Both the position numbers and the translations under genes were made by a program. DNA of 64,000 bases, taken from positions 772,552 to 836,551 of the forward strand of contig NZ_LT707408.1 in assembly GCF_900156875.1 (NCBI RefSeq), written 5' to 3'. How positions within the stretch are numbered: position 1 is the first letter of the stretch; each line of letters starts with the position of its first letter. This document shows, in pieces, positions 33,486 to 42,949 of the stretch. This DNA is from Robertmurraya dakarensis (GTDB taxonomy: Bacteria > Bacillota > Bacilli > Bacillales > Cytobacillaceae). The notes beneath the pieces were generated by a model. That model did not search any database and was not told the DNA's origin. It worked only from the letters and a program-made list of their open reading frames with translations.

Positions 33486-35525
33486 ATGTTTGTAAAAGAT
33501 GCAATGACTCGAACTTCTATTAAATACTTCGAAAACGATTATATTAACGAAATTGCAAAACAGGTTCTAAAGGATAATGTGAAAGGTGGACTGGTATACA
33601 ACATTAAGGATGAGCTATCAGGCTACTTTACAGAGCACAGCTTGTTAGACGGACTGGTTCAAGAGAAAGTAATGCTGTCAGAGATTCTTAAAAAAGAAAT
33701 TGTCTTTCTTGATGAACACCAGGAGTTAAGGAAGGTGAATTTCTCTGACCACGAGCTGATGCCAGTGCGCAACAAATACAAGCGGATAACTGGATTTTTA
33801 ACAAAAGAGCAATATTTAAGCTCTTACTTAAAAGTTACCCAGGTAGAGCTAAGCCAAATGGATGCAATTTTCAATTCAGCTCACAATGGTATCCTTTCTA
33901 TTGATAAAGATGGCACTATTACTTCGATAAACCCTGCAGCAGAGGAAATGGCATTAACAACGAAAGAAAAAGCTATAGGGAAATTTTTGACTGATGTCGT
34001 GACGAACGGGGGCTTGCTAAGAGTCGTTCGGACAGGAGAAGGGCATTCTGAGAAATATAAAGTAGGAAACAGGATTTACATTTCACACCGGACACCTATT
34101 TTTGATGGCGATAACCTAGCAGGAGCCGTTGGCGTATTCCAAGACATCTCTGAAATTAACTTTATGGCGGACGAGTTAGAAGCTGTCAAAGGGATCTTAA
34201 AAGAGCAGGAAACGATCCTTAATCATTCGAGCGATGGTATTTGTGTCACAGATGTAAATGCGAACATGATAAAGAGCAATCAAAGGTTTCAGGAAATGTT
34301 CTCAGAAGTGCAGGTGTCAAATCAATTACCAGCTGTGGTAAAGGATCTTGTTGTACTCGTTTCTGAAACTGGCGAGCAGCAGAATGTTATGGAAACGAAT
34401 AAGTCAGATCGAAAACCATTAATTCTCTCAGCCATGCCGATCAAGAATAGTCACGAAAAGCTTGAGCGTATTGTGGTAAATGTAAAGGATGTAACTGAAT
34501 TGGAAGCGCTTCGCTGTGAATTGAACCATACAAAACCGGATTCGGGTAATGTTCAACTGTCTGAAAACAGCAATCATTTTATTGCAAATTCAGCTGAAAT
34601 GACTAAACTAATTGAAACAGTCAGCCAAGTTGCTAAAGTTGATGTGACTGTATTATTGAACGGTGAGTCAGGGGTCGGGAAAGAAGAAGTTGCTAAACTA
34701 ATTCAACAATCAAGTCCTAGAAGCGAGAAACCTTTTATTAAGGTGAACTGTGGTGCGATACCGGAAAGTCTCATTGAATCAGAGTTATTTGGCTATGAAG
34801 GTGGAGCTTTTACCGGGGCATTAAAGGGTGGAAAAGCAGGGTTATTTGAACAAGCGAATAATGGTACTTTGTTCTTAGATGAAATTGGTGAGGTACCATT
34901 GCAACTTCAAGTAAAACTACTGCGTGTCTTACAAGAAATGGAGATTACCAGAGTAGGAGGAACTCGACCTATCAACATTGATGTTCGCATCATCGCTGCT
35001 ACCAATCGAAATTTACAAGAACTAGTGATGGAGGGAACCTTTCGTGAGGATCTTTTCTACCGTCTTAATGTTATTCCAGTTTCAATACCGCCACTGAGAA
35101 AAAGAGTGGAAGATATCCCGCTTCTTATAGAGTCGTATTCAAAGATTTTCTCAGCTAAATATCAAAAGCATCTTCATTTTTCGAAAAGCGCTATCAAAGT
35201 TCTTGTCGAGTATAAATGGCCAGGAAACGTGAGGGAATTAGTAAATATCATGGAGAGAATTTACGTGACCTCAATAGGATCTGAAATACAAAAAGAGGAT
35301 GTACTTAATATTCTAGGTAAAAAACTAGATTATCAAAGTAATAGCAATAAGGCCGTAGTAGTAAATGAAGTCCTGCCATTGAAAGCCGCAATAGACGAGT
35401 TAGAAAGGGAATTAATTTATAAAGCGTCATTAACTGAACGTTCCTATCGAGGAATAGCAAGGCTTTTAGAGGTGAATCCATCTACTATTGTGAGAAAGGT
35501 AAAAAAGTTAGGAGGGGATCTATAG
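33486..35525 (+). CDS. Sigma-54-dependent enhancer-binding activator with CBS-like and two PAS domains
   Basis: A 679-residue regulator. Residues 1-110 resemble a CBS-type sensor (VKDAMTRTSIKYF at the start), 120-225 and 240-345 are PAS domains, 372-615 the AAA+ domain with Walker A GESGVGKE, the sigma-54 contact GAFTGA (440-445) and Walker B TLFLDEIGE, and 653-675 a Fis-type helix-turn-helix. It resembles RocR/BkdR-type activators of SigL in Bacillus. ATG 33486 follows AAAGGAG; the earlier ATG 33411 lies upstream of the sigma-54 promoter and cannot be used from it. Its own gene heads the catabolic run, so it probably activates itself and the genes downstream when a ligand binds CBS or PAS. 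Confidence 0.9.
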   Translation: MFVKDAMTRTSIKYFENDYINEIAKQVLKDNVKGGLVYNIKDELSGYFTEHSLLDGLVQEKVMLSEILKKEIVFLDEHQELRKVNFSDHELMPVRNKYKRITGFLTKEQYLSSYLKVTQVELSQMDAIFNSAHNGILSIDKDGTITSINPAAEEMALTTKEKAIGKFLTDVVTNGGLLRVVRTGEGHSEKYKVGNRIYISHRTPIFDGDNLAGAVGVFQDISEINFMADELEAVKGILKEQETILNHSSDGICVTDVNANMIKSNQRFQEMFSEVQVSNQLPAVVKDLVVLVSETGEQQNVMETNKSDRKPLILSAMPIKNSHEKLERIVVNVKDVTELEALRCELNHTKPDSGNVQLSENSNHFIANSAEMTKLIETVSQVAKVDVTVLLNGESGVGKEEVAKLIQQSSPRSEKPFIKVNCGAIPESLIESELFGYEGGAFTGALKGGKAGLFEQANNGTLFLDEIGEVPLQLQVKLLRVLQEMEITRVGGTRPINIDVRIIAATNRNLQELVMEGTFREDLFYRLNVIPVSIPPLRKRVEDIPLLIESYSKIFSAKYQKHLHFSKSAIKVLVEYKWPGNVRELVNIMERIYVTSIGSEIQKEDVLNILGKKLDYQSNSNKAVVVNEVLPLKAAIDELERELIYKASLTERSYRGIARLLEVNPSTIVRKVKKLGGDL

Positions 35526-35529
35526 AATA

Positions 35530-36945
35530 ATGAATAAACTGCACTCTATTGTTTCCCCTAAGACAATTGCTATCGTCGGGGCCTCCGAAAAATTTCATAA
35601 AAACGCTGGAAGAGTAATGGTAAATCTCGAAAAATCGAATTATTCCGGTCATGTTTATTTAGTAAATCCTAACTATGATAATATTTCGGGGATTCCTTGT
35701 TACCATTCAATTCTGCACATTGAGGATGATTTAGATCTAGTTTGTGTCATCGTACCTGCTGATCAAATTCCGGGAATTTTACGAGATTGCGTTAAAAAAA
35801 GCGTTAAAAATGTAATCATTCTTAGTTCTGGATTCTCTGAATATGGTCCAGAAGGGGCCCGCAGGGAAGAAGAGCTTAGGGAAATTATAAAAGATACTGA
35901 TATTACCATATATGGACCAAACACTCCTGGTTTTTATAAATTCGTCGAAAACTGGGGAATCTCTTTTTCTCCGCGCTTTGAACCTAGACAGTTTAGAAAA
36001 GGGTCGGTTGGTATCATCAGTCATGGAGGCAGTCTTGGAAGGGCTGTTCTTGATGCTAACCAAAGAGGACTGGGTTTTTCCTACTGGTTTTCACCAGGAA
36101 ATGAGCTTGGTGTAAAAACAAATGACTGTTTTGAATTCCTAATAGATGAACCATCAACCGAAACGATTATTATTATTGCGGAATCTATCTCAGAAGAAGA
36201 ACGATTTTTCCGGCTGCTGCATGAAGCTTATCTTAAGCAGAAACCTGTTATTTTCTTACCGATTGGAAATTTTGAAATTTCACGCAAGGCTGTTAAATAC
36301 CATCTTGGCAGTATCAATGAGAATACAATCCCATGGGAAATTGTCAATCACCCAGGATTAATTAAGGTTGAAAGTTTGAATGAATTAGTTGCGGCAGCGT
36401 GGATGTTCGATACGTATGGATATGGCAAGGGTGGTCGTACAGCTATTTTTTCCTGGGCTGGCGCAGCGTCCATCTACTTGGCAGATTTATGTAGTAAATA
36501 CGGGATATCACTGCCGCCGCTATCAGAAGAGTTATCTGAAACATTAAAGAAGATAACTGGTGTGGACAAGCACTTTATGAACCCACTCGATATAACGACG
36601 GTCGTATATGATGATTTGAAAAAACTAACAGCGAGTTTACTTGCTCTGTGTCATTCGGGAGAATATGACAATGTGATCATTCCGTTTCCCTTTCAAGTAG
36701 ATTATGAGAATGAAGTTCTCTCTCTCCAGATAAGAGCATTAATGGAGGAAGAAAAGTGCATATTTATTCCCATCTTTATGTCACAAGGCTATCGTGGGGA
36801 AAACGCGATTGAAATATTGAAAGAAACAAAAAAACCCTATTTCTTTCATGAAAGTACAGCTATTAAGGCATTAGGTTCATATCTCGCATATACAAAAGTC
36901 AAAATAGGGGAGGAAGTAGAAAATGAAAAAGTTAGTAAGCGTTAA
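35530..36945 (+). CDS. ADP-forming acyl-CoA synthetase alpha-subunit-like protein
   Basis: A 471-residue protein with an N-terminal CoA-binding Rossmann domain (PKTIAIVGASEKFHKNAGR) and two succinyl-CoA-synthetase-like flavodoxin domains. A His in the KYHLGSI segment (near residue 260) aligns with the phosphohistidine loop of this family. The ATP-grasp beta part, needed for ADP/ATP chemistry, is absent, and no ORF for it is in the window. It starts four bases after the regulator and overlaps the CoA transferase A gene by 23 bases, so translation is coupled. It may use a distant beta subunit, or have another CoA-linked role. Confidence 0.8.
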   Translation: MNKLHSIVSPKTIAIVGASEKFHKNAGRVMVNLEKSNYSGHVYLVNPNYDNISGIPCYHSILHIEDDLDLVCVIVPADQIPGILRDCVKKSVKNVIILSSGFSEYGPEGARREEELREIIKDTDITIYGPNTPGFYKFVENWGISFSPRFEPRQFRKGSVGIISHGGSLGRAVLDANQRGLGFSYWFSPGNELGVKTNDCFEFLIDEPSTETIIIIAESISEEERFFRLLHEAYLKQKPVIFLPIGNFEISRKAVKYHLGSINENTIPWEIVNHPGLIKVESLNELVAAAWMFDTYGYGKGGRTAIFSWAGAASIYLADLCSKYGISLPPLSEELSETLKKITGVDKHFMNPLDITTVVYDDLKKLTASLLALCHSGEYDNVIIPFPFQVDYENEVLSLQIRALMEEEKCIFIPIFMSQGYRGENAIEILKETKKPYFFHESTAIKALGSYLAYTKVKIGEEVENEKVSKR

Positions 36946-37609
36946 AGACGCCATACAATTGATCAATGATGGAGATACCCTGCTTGTTGGCGGGTTTGGC
37001 CTGTCAGGATCACCCTTAACGATCATTGATGAAATTGCTGCATCAGACAAAAAGGACTTAACCGTTGTCAGCAATAACTTAGGTGAAGAAGGAAGAGGTT
37101 TAGGCAAGCTTCTTGTTGCCGGTAATTTAAAAGGTGCAAAAGGATCTTATTTTACAACCAACCGGGATGCTGTAAAAGCTTGGTCTAAGGGTGAGCTTGA
37201 AATAGAACTCATTCCTCAAGGAACTTTAGCGGAAGCCATTCGCTGCGGTGGAGCTGGTATTGCAGGATTTTATACAAAAACTGCGGCGGGTACAAAGCTT
37301 GCTGAAGGGAAAGAAGAGAGAATCTTTGATGGAGAAGCATATATTCTCGAAAAAGCGATAAAAGGTGATGTAGCACTTATAAAAGCACTCAAGGCTGATA
37401 CGCTAGGCAACCTAATCTATGATAAAACTGCTAGAAATTTCAACCCGGTTATGGCGACAGCAGCTAAAGTTGTTATTGCTGAAGTAGATGAAATTGTGGA
37501 AGCGGGTTCATTTGCACCAGAAGATGTTGTGACACCACATATATATGTTGATTATATCGTGATGAACAGATACATCAAGAAAGGAGGAAGATACGTTGAG
37601 TCAGTCTGA
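36923..37609 (+). CDS. scoA: 3-oxoacid CoA-transferase subunit A
   Basis: A 228-residue alpha subunit of a family I CoA transferase, starting VSVKDAIQLINDGDTLLVGGFGLSG and containing EVDEIVEAG. With subunit B it moves CoA between acyl-CoA (often succinyl-CoA) and a free acid such as acetoacetate. GGAGG lies before the ATG; the start overlaps the upstream gene and the end overlaps subunit B by 14 bases. In this operon it offers an ATP-free way to activate the imported acid. Substrate unknown. Confidence 0.9.
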   Translation: MKKLVSVKDAIQLINDGDTLLVGGFGLSGSPLTIIDEIAASDKKDLTVVSNNLGEEGRGLGKLLVAGNLKGAKGSYFTTNRDAVKAWSKGELEIELIPQGTLAEAIRCGGAGIAGFYTKTAAGTKLAEGKEERIFDGEAYILEKAIKGDVALIKALKADTLGNLIYDKTARNFNPVMATAAKVVIAEVDEIVEAGSFAPEDVVTPHIYVDYIVMNRYIKKGGRYVESV

Positions 37610-38240
37610 ACGTATTAAAATTGCAAAACGAGTAGCTGAGGAATTGAAAGAAGGAGAAGCCGTAAATTTAGGTGTAGGGATTCCAACGATGATCCCTGAT
37701 TATCTTGGAGATAAAAAAGTGTTTCTTCAATCAGAAAACGGTCTGTTGGGTATGGGTCCAACTCCTGCTGATGAGGACATTGATATGGATTTAATTAGTG
37801 CAAGTAAAAAGCCTGTAACTTATGAAATTGGAGCATCTCTTTTCGATAGCTCAGATTCTTTCAAGATGATACGCGGTGGTCATATCGACGTTGCTGTCCT
37901 AGGAGCATTGCAGGTTGATGAAACTGGTGAGGTTGCTAACTGGGCTGTCCCGGGAGAAACGATCCTTGGAGTAGGCGGTGCCATGGACTTGGTTGCAGGA
38001 GCAAAAAGGATGATCATTGCTTCTACACATGTATCAAAGGATGGCAGTCCGAAATTGGTGAGTAAGCTTACATTCCCAAGCAGCGGCAAGCGGAAAGCGG
38101 ACATGATTGTAACGGAACATGCTGTTTTCAAATTTAGAGAAGGAAAAATGTATCTTGTAGAAATTCTTTCAGATATTTCAATCGATCAATTGAAAGAAAT
38201 AACAGAAGCAAACTTCGAAATACTTGAGAAAGTTAAATGA
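37596..38240 (+). CDS. scoB: 3-oxoacid CoA-transferase subunit B
   Basis: A 214-residue beta subunit with the catalytic Glu (Glu47) in QSENGLLGMGP, the residue that forms the thioester intermediate, and GGAMDLVAGAKR further on. The start is TTG, with AAAGGAGG upstream, inside the end of subunit A. It completes a heterodimer or heterotetramer with the subunit A at 36923. It overlaps the next reading frame's upstream extension by a few bases. Confidence 0.9.
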   Translation: MSQSERIKIAKRVAEELKEGEAVNLGVGIPTMIPDYLGDKKVFLQSENGLLGMGPTPADEDIDMDLISASKKPVTYEIGASLFDSSDSFKMIRGGHIDVAVLGALQVDETGEVANWAVPGETILGVGGAMDLVAGAKRMIIASTHVSKDGSPKLVSKLTFPSSGKRKADMIVTEHAVFKFREGKMYLVEILSDISIDQLKEITEANFEILEKVK

Positions 38241-38257
38241 AAAAGGGGGATTTTAAA

Positions 38258-39256
38258 ATGAAGAAGATTTTAGTAGTAGTAATGTCAGTATTTTTGCTCA
38301 TGTTAGCAGCATGTTCATCATCAGAAGAAGCAGGAAACACAGGTGGAGATTCAGGCGCAGCTCCAGATGGACCACCAAGAGATATGGCATTTGGTTCAGC
38401 AACAGTTGGCGGATTCTGGTACACATTATCAGGTGCAATGAGTGAAAAGATGAAAAACGTTTACCCAGATTCTTCAGTAACAATTGTTGAAGGTGGATCA
38501 GTTTCGAACCTTTTAGGATTAGCTAATGGCACATTTGCTTTAGGTTTTAGTAATGGACAAACAGTACCGGAAGCATTAAATGGAATCAATGCATTTGAAG
38601 AACCAGTTACCAATGTAAGCACAGTGGCAACACTCTATCCGAATGTTATGCATATTGCTGTTCGTGCAGATTCAGATATTTATACTGTTGAAGATTTAAA
38701 AGGAAAGAAAGTAAGTCCTGGAATTAAAGGTTACAGCGGAGAGTTAGCGTTCATTGACATTCTAGAAGCTGTAGGCATGAGCTATGATGATCTTGGCGGA
38801 ATTGAATATATCGGTACAGCAGACGCAGCAGATTTAATGCGTGATGGTCATATTGACGCAATCGCAGGTATGTTATCAGCACCAGTTTCTACCTACCAGG
38901 AGTTAGATACAACATTAGGAATTCGCTTAATACCATTAGATGAAGAAGTAATTACAAAGCTTCATGAGAAAAACGAAGGCTACTTAGAGTTCACAATTGA
39001 AGGCGGAACTTATGAAAATATTAAAGAAGATATCCCTACAGTAGCTGGATACTCTGTTCTACTAGTAAATGATGATTTAATGGACGAGGAAACTGTCTAC
39101 CAGCTTACTAAAATGGTGGTTGAAGAAGCTGACACTTGGAAAACGATTTCTTCAGTTATGAATGACTTTAATGCAGAATACTCAGTTAAGAATAATGTTG
39201 GTAAGTTACATCCAGGTGCGGAGAGATACTATAAAGAAGTTGGGGCATTAGAATAA
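38258..39256 (+). CDS. TAXI-family TRAP transporter substrate-binding lipoprotein
   Basis: A 332-residue solute-binding protein. Signal peptide with lipobox LAACS (Cys19), then the TAXI pattern AFGSATVGGFWYTLSGAMSE near residue 47, and EYIGTADAADLMRDGHID in the middle. TAXI proteins present small carboxylates or amino acids to a fused DctQM permease. ATG 38258 has GGGGG upstream; the longer ATG 38237 overlaps scoB and would spoil the signal peptide. The partner permease is 54 bases downstream. Ligand cannot be read from sequence. Confidence 0.92.
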   Translation: MKKILVVVMSVFLLMLAACSSSEEAGNTGGDSGAAPDGPPRDMAFGSATVGGFWYTLSGAMSEKMKNVYPDSSVTIVEGGSVSNLLGLANGTFALGFSNGQTVPEALNGINAFEEPVTNVSTVATLYPNVMHIAVRADSDIYTVEDLKGKKVSPGIKGYSGELAFIDILEAVGMSYDDLGGIEYIGTADAADLMRDGHIDAIAGMLSAPVSTYQELDTTLGIRLIPLDEEVITKLHEKNEGYLEFTIEGGTYENIKEDIPTVAGYSVLLVNDDLMDEETVYQLTKMVVEEADTWKTISSVMNDFNAEYSVKNNVGKLHPGAERYYKEVGALE

Positions 39257-39310
39257 GGGACTAATCTTATCCTAACAAACTAAAACCATCCTAAAAAAGA
39301 AGGTGATTCT

Positions 39311-41278
39311 ATGTCTAAGCATGTTCAACCAGAACTAGAAAATGAGAAAAAACAAATTGAATATGATGAGGATGGTAATGATGCTGGCAAGCTGCGTTCG
39401 TTAAAGGGCGCAGCTGGCATGATCATTTCAGCCGCAGCTATCATTATGTCGCTGTTTCACGTTTATACTGCTCTCTTTGGAGTATTTGAATCGATTTTAC
39501 AGCGTTCAGCCCATTTATCCTTTGCGTTAATATTAACATTTGCACTTTACAAGCCTGCAAAAAAAGCTCTTAGTAAAGAGGGCATTCCATGGTATGACTG
39601 GATTTTCATTCTGCTTTCAGCTGGAGCCTATTCTTATTTTGTTTTCAATGCGCAGGAAATTGCTTCACGCATGAGCTATATTGAGAAGCTGACTCCATTT
39701 GAAATTGGAATCGGAATTGTAGCCGGTATCCTCTTAATTGAGGCGACACGACGTGTAATAGGTAACACTTTGGTTATTATTATTGGAATTTGTATCGTAT
39801 ATGGTGTATGGGGACATCTTCTTACTGGAACATTGTCTCACCGAGAATTTACTCTTATGTGGATTGTCGATCATCTCTTTTATACAACAACAGGGATTTT
39901 CAGTACTCCTTTAGGAGTTTCATCCACTTTTATTTTCCTATTTATTTTGTTTGGAAAATTTCTAGAGGTTTCCGGTGCTGGTCAATTCTTCATTGATTTA
40001 TCAGTAGCTGGCATGGGGAAATATCGTGGTGGTCCTGCCAAAACAGCAATTGTTGCAAGTTCGATTTTAGGAACAATCTCTGGAAGTGCAGTTGCCAACA
40101 CAGTAACAACAGGTGCCTTCACAATTCCTCTTATGAAAAAGACAGGTTATAAAGGACACTTTGCTGCAGCAGTAGAAGCGGTTTCATCTACTGGTGGGCA
40201 GATCATGCCTCCGATTATGGGTGCTTCTGCGTTCATCATTGCCTCTTATTTAGGGGTTCCGTATATGGATATTGCCATCGCTGCTATTATTCCAGCACTT
40301 CTTTATTATCTATGTCTATTCTTCCAAGTAGATTTACGCGCACAGCGTAATGGCTTGGTAGGGTTAAAGAAATCTGAGCTTCCAAATTTTTGGAAGGTAT
40401 TTTCAAAAGGATTCCTATTCTTTATTCCGCTTGTTGTTATTGTTGTGATGCTTGTTGGGGGATCTTCTCCAATGAGAGCTGGATTATTCTCGATTGCTGT
40501 AATTGTCCTGATCGCAGCGTTGAAAAGTGCAACAAGATTATCGATTCCAAAAATTGCGAAGGCATTGGACTTGGGTGCAAGAGCTTCTGTTGAAACAGCA
40601 GTAGCTTGTGCAGCATCTGGTTTTATTATCGGAATTATCGGTTTAACGGGCATTGGATTGAAATTTAGCAGTATCATCATTGAACTATCAGGCGGGATTT
40701 TAATAATAACGCTTATCTTCACCATGATCACAAGTATTATCCTAGGGATGGGACTGCCAACTGTTGCAGCATATATCGTTCAAGTTCCACTTACCATTCC
40801 TGCTTTAATTGAACTTGGTGTGTCACCGCTTGCAGCTCATATGTTTGTATTCTATTTTGCTGCTTTATCTGCTATTACACCACCGGTTGCACTTGCAGCA
40901 TTTGCTGGAGCAGGTCTTGCCGGTTCAGATCCGATGAAAACAGGGCTTACAGCTGTCCGTCTAGGATTAGCGGCATTCATTGTACCGTATATGTTCGTTT
41001 ATGGAGAAACATTGCTATTAGTAGGTAGTACGCCGGATATTATACTGTCAGTAATCACATCAATCATTGGAATTATCGGGCTTGCTTGGGCAGCAGAAGG
41101 CTGGTTAATACGACATGCATATTGGTATGAAAGAGTCGTTTTAGCTGCGGGAGCAATTCTCATGGTTATTCCAGGAATTACAACAGATGTAATTGGCATT
41201 GTTTTACTTGCACTAGGTTTTGTATTCCAAAAGTTTATTAGAAAAGACGTTAAGACAAATCAGACAATCGCAAGCTAA
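39311..41278 (+). CDS. TRAP transporter fused permease (DctQ-DctM type)
   Basis: A 655-residue membrane protein: a soluble N-terminal tail, a small-subunit-like part of about four helices, and the large DctM-like part with motifs GTISGSAVANTVTTGAFTIP, GGQIMPPIMGASAFIIA and GMGLPTVAAYIVQVPLTIPA. The fused 4TM/12TM form is the usual partner of TAXI binding proteins. TRAP uptake is driven by a sodium or proton gradient. AAGGTGA lies before the ATG. It is the importer of the operon. Confidence 0.93.
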   Translation: MSKHVQPELENEKKQIEYDEDGNDAGKLRSLKGAAGMIISAAAIIMSLFHVYTALFGVFESILQRSAHLSFALILTFALYKPAKKALSKEGIPWYDWIFILLSAGAYSYFVFNAQEIASRMSYIEKLTPFEIGIGIVAGILLIEATRRVIGNTLVIIIGICIVYGVWGHLLTGTLSHREFTLMWIVDHLFYTTTGIFSTPLGVSSTFIFLFILFGKFLEVSGAGQFFIDLSVAGMGKYRGGPAKTAIVASSILGTISGSAVANTVTTGAFTIPLMKKTGYKGHFAAAVEAVSSTGGQIMPPIMGASAFIIASYLGVPYMDIAIAAIIPALLYYLCLFFQVDLRAQRNGLVGLKKSELPNFWKVFSKGFLFFIPLVVIVVMLVGGSSPMRAGLFSIAVIVLIAALKSATRLSIPKIAKALDLGARASVETAVACAASGFIIGIIGLTGIGLKFSSIIIELSGGILIITLIFTMITSIILGMGLPTVAAYIVQVPLTIPALIELGVSPLAAHMFVFYFAALSAITPPVALAAFAGAGLAGSDPMKTGLTAVRLGLAAFIVPYMFVYGETLLLVGSTPDIILSVITSIIGIIGLAWAAEGWLIRHAYWYERVVLAAGAILMVIPGITTDVIGIVLLALGFVFQKFIRKDVKTNQTIAS

Positions 41279-41290
41279 GGGGGAGAAAAA

Positions 41291-42136
41291 ATGCAAACAA
41301 TTACAGTCGTCGGTTCTGGTGTAATGGGGAAAGGCATTGCTTATACGAGTGCCATTTCGGGATTTAAAGTATTTCTAAATGATATTAGTGAGGAGGTTTT
41401 AGGAAGAGCTAAGGAAGAAATCTTCGGACTTTTAGAAGGCAGCCGTCAAAAAGGGTTCATAACGGAAGAGCAATATGCATCTGCAACAGAAAATCTTACT
41501 TTTGAGACAGATTTAGAGCAGGCTGCAAAGGATGCTGATTTGGTAATTGAGGCGGTTCTGGAAAAAATAGAGTTAAAGATTGATATCTTTAAAAGGCTGG
41601 ATAAAATTTGCCGACCTGAGACGATTTTAGCAACAAATACTTCAACAATGAGTCCAACTGAAATTGGTGCACAAACATCTCGTCCTGAAAAAGTAATTGC
41701 TATGCATTTCTTTAATCCAGTTCACAAAATGAAGCTGATCGAATTAATAAGAGGCCTCGAAACATCGGATGAGACAGTACAAATCGTAAAAGAGGTTTCT
41801 GAAAGATTGAAAAAAGAAACGGTTGAGGTAAATGAATTCCCAGGTTTTGTTACATCTCGGATGAATTGCATGATTGGAAATGAAGCAATGAACATGCTGA
41901 TGGAGGGTGTAGCCTCTGCTGAGGATATTGATAAGGCTTTGAAGCTAGGTCTTAATCATCCAATGGGTCCGCTTGAATTAGCTGATTTAGTTGGCCTGGA
42001 TACCCGCCTGCGTAATATGGAATATTTGTATCAAACACTTGGTGAAAAATACCGTCCAAGTCCAATTCTACTTAAATATGTAAAAGCAGGACGATTAGGT
42101 AAAAAGAGCGGAAGCGGTTTTTATAACTACTCATAA
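41291..42136 (+). CDS. 3-hydroxyacyl-CoA dehydrogenase (3-hydroxybutyryl-CoA type)
   Basis: A 281-residue NAD-dependent enzyme oxidising 3-hydroxyacyl-CoA to 3-oxoacyl-CoA. The N-terminal dinucleotide motif is GSGVMGKGIAY, and the conserved AMHFFNPVHKMKLIEL carries the catalytic His; the C-terminal dimerisation domain has NHPMGPLELADLVGLD. The short, single-domain length is that of PaaH/Hbd proteins. GGGGGAG precedes the ATG. It is 13 bases after the permease and begins the beta-oxidation enzyme set. Confidence 0.92.
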   Translation: MQTITVVGSGVMGKGIAYTSAISGFKVFLNDISEEVLGRAKEEIFGLLEGSRQKGFITEEQYASATENLTFETDLEQAAKDADLVIEAVLEKIELKIDIFKRLDKICRPETILATNTSTMSPTEIGAQTSRPEKVIAMHFFNPVHKMKLIELIRGLETSDETVQIVKEVSERLKKETVEVNEFPGFVTSRMNCMIGNEAMNMLMEGVASAEDIDKALKLGLNHPMGPLELADLVGLDTRLRNMEYLYQTLGEKYRPSPILLKYVKAGRLGKKSGSGFYNYS

Positions 42137-42154
42137 AAAGCAGGAGGGAAAGAC

Positions 42155-42934
42155 ATGCAACAATATGAAAATATCCTTGTTACGAATGAACAAGGGATCA
42201 TGTGGCTGACACTGAACCGACCTGAAACACGAAATGCTTTGAATAAGGAAACATTACAAGATATTGAAAATGCGTTTCAATGGGCAGAAGGAATAGAGGA
42301 TATAAAAGTCATTGTTATCCAAGGTGCTGGGGAAAAGTCATTCGCAGCAGGAGCTGATATCAAACAGCTTCGTGAACGCAATATGCTAGAAGCATTTCTT
42401 CCTGGCATGCAGGGTGTTTATAAAAAAATTGAACAATCCAGCAAAGTGACGATTGCTGCAGTACAAGGATTTGCTCTAGGCGGCGGATGCGAACTTGCAA
42501 TGGCATGCGATATCAGAATTGCTACAAAAAAAGCAAAGTTTGGTCTTCCGGAATTAAATCTAGGGATTATCCCAGGAGCTGGCGGAACGCAGCGTCTATC
42601 GAGAATTGTTGGTAAAGGCAGAGCTTTAGATATGGTGCTTACGGGAAAAATCATCGATGGAGAAGAAGCGGAGAGAATCGGCTTAACCACCTACTTAGCT
42701 GAAGAAGGCAGACTAGAGGAAAAAGCTCAAAATGTTGCACAGGAAGTCATGAAAAAAGGCCCTGTTGCTATTAAACTAGCAAAGCTTGCCATTCATAAAG
42801 GATTTGACGTAGACCTTGAAACAGCGATGATGATTGAAAAGCTGTCCCAGGCGATTGCGTTTGGTACTGAAGATAAAAATGAGGGCACACAAGCATTCAT
42901 TGAAAAACGCAAAGCAGAATTTACTAATCGATAA
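42155..42934 (+). CDS. Enoyl-CoA hydratase
   Basis: A 259-residue crotonase-fold enzyme that hydrates 2-enoyl-CoA to 3-hydroxyacyl-CoA. The oxyanion-hole segment is FAAGADIKQL, the first catalytic Glu region is GGGCELAMACD, and the second is PELNLGIIPGAGGTQRL. All key residues appear present. AGGAGGG precedes the ATG, 18 bases after the dehydrogenase. Chain-length preference is not evident. Confidence 0.92.
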   Translation: MQQYENILVTNEQGIMWLTLNRPETRNALNKETLQDIENAFQWAEGIEDIKVIVIQGAGEKSFAAGADIKQLRERNMLEAFLPGMQGVYKKIEQSSKVTIAAVQGFALGGGCELAMACDIRIATKKAKFGLPELNLGIIPGAGGTQRLSRIVGKGRALDMVLTGKIIDGEEAERIGLTTYLAEEGRLEEKAQNVAQEVMKKGPVAIKLAKLAIHKGFDVDLETAMMIEKLSQAIAFGTEDKNEGTQAFIEKRKAEFTNR

Positions 42935-42949
42935 GAGGAGCGGATTATA

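Noticed and set aside
39311-41278. Several long opposite-strand frames within the TRAP permease
   Set aside because: They are shadows caused by hydrophobic codon use of the real gene.
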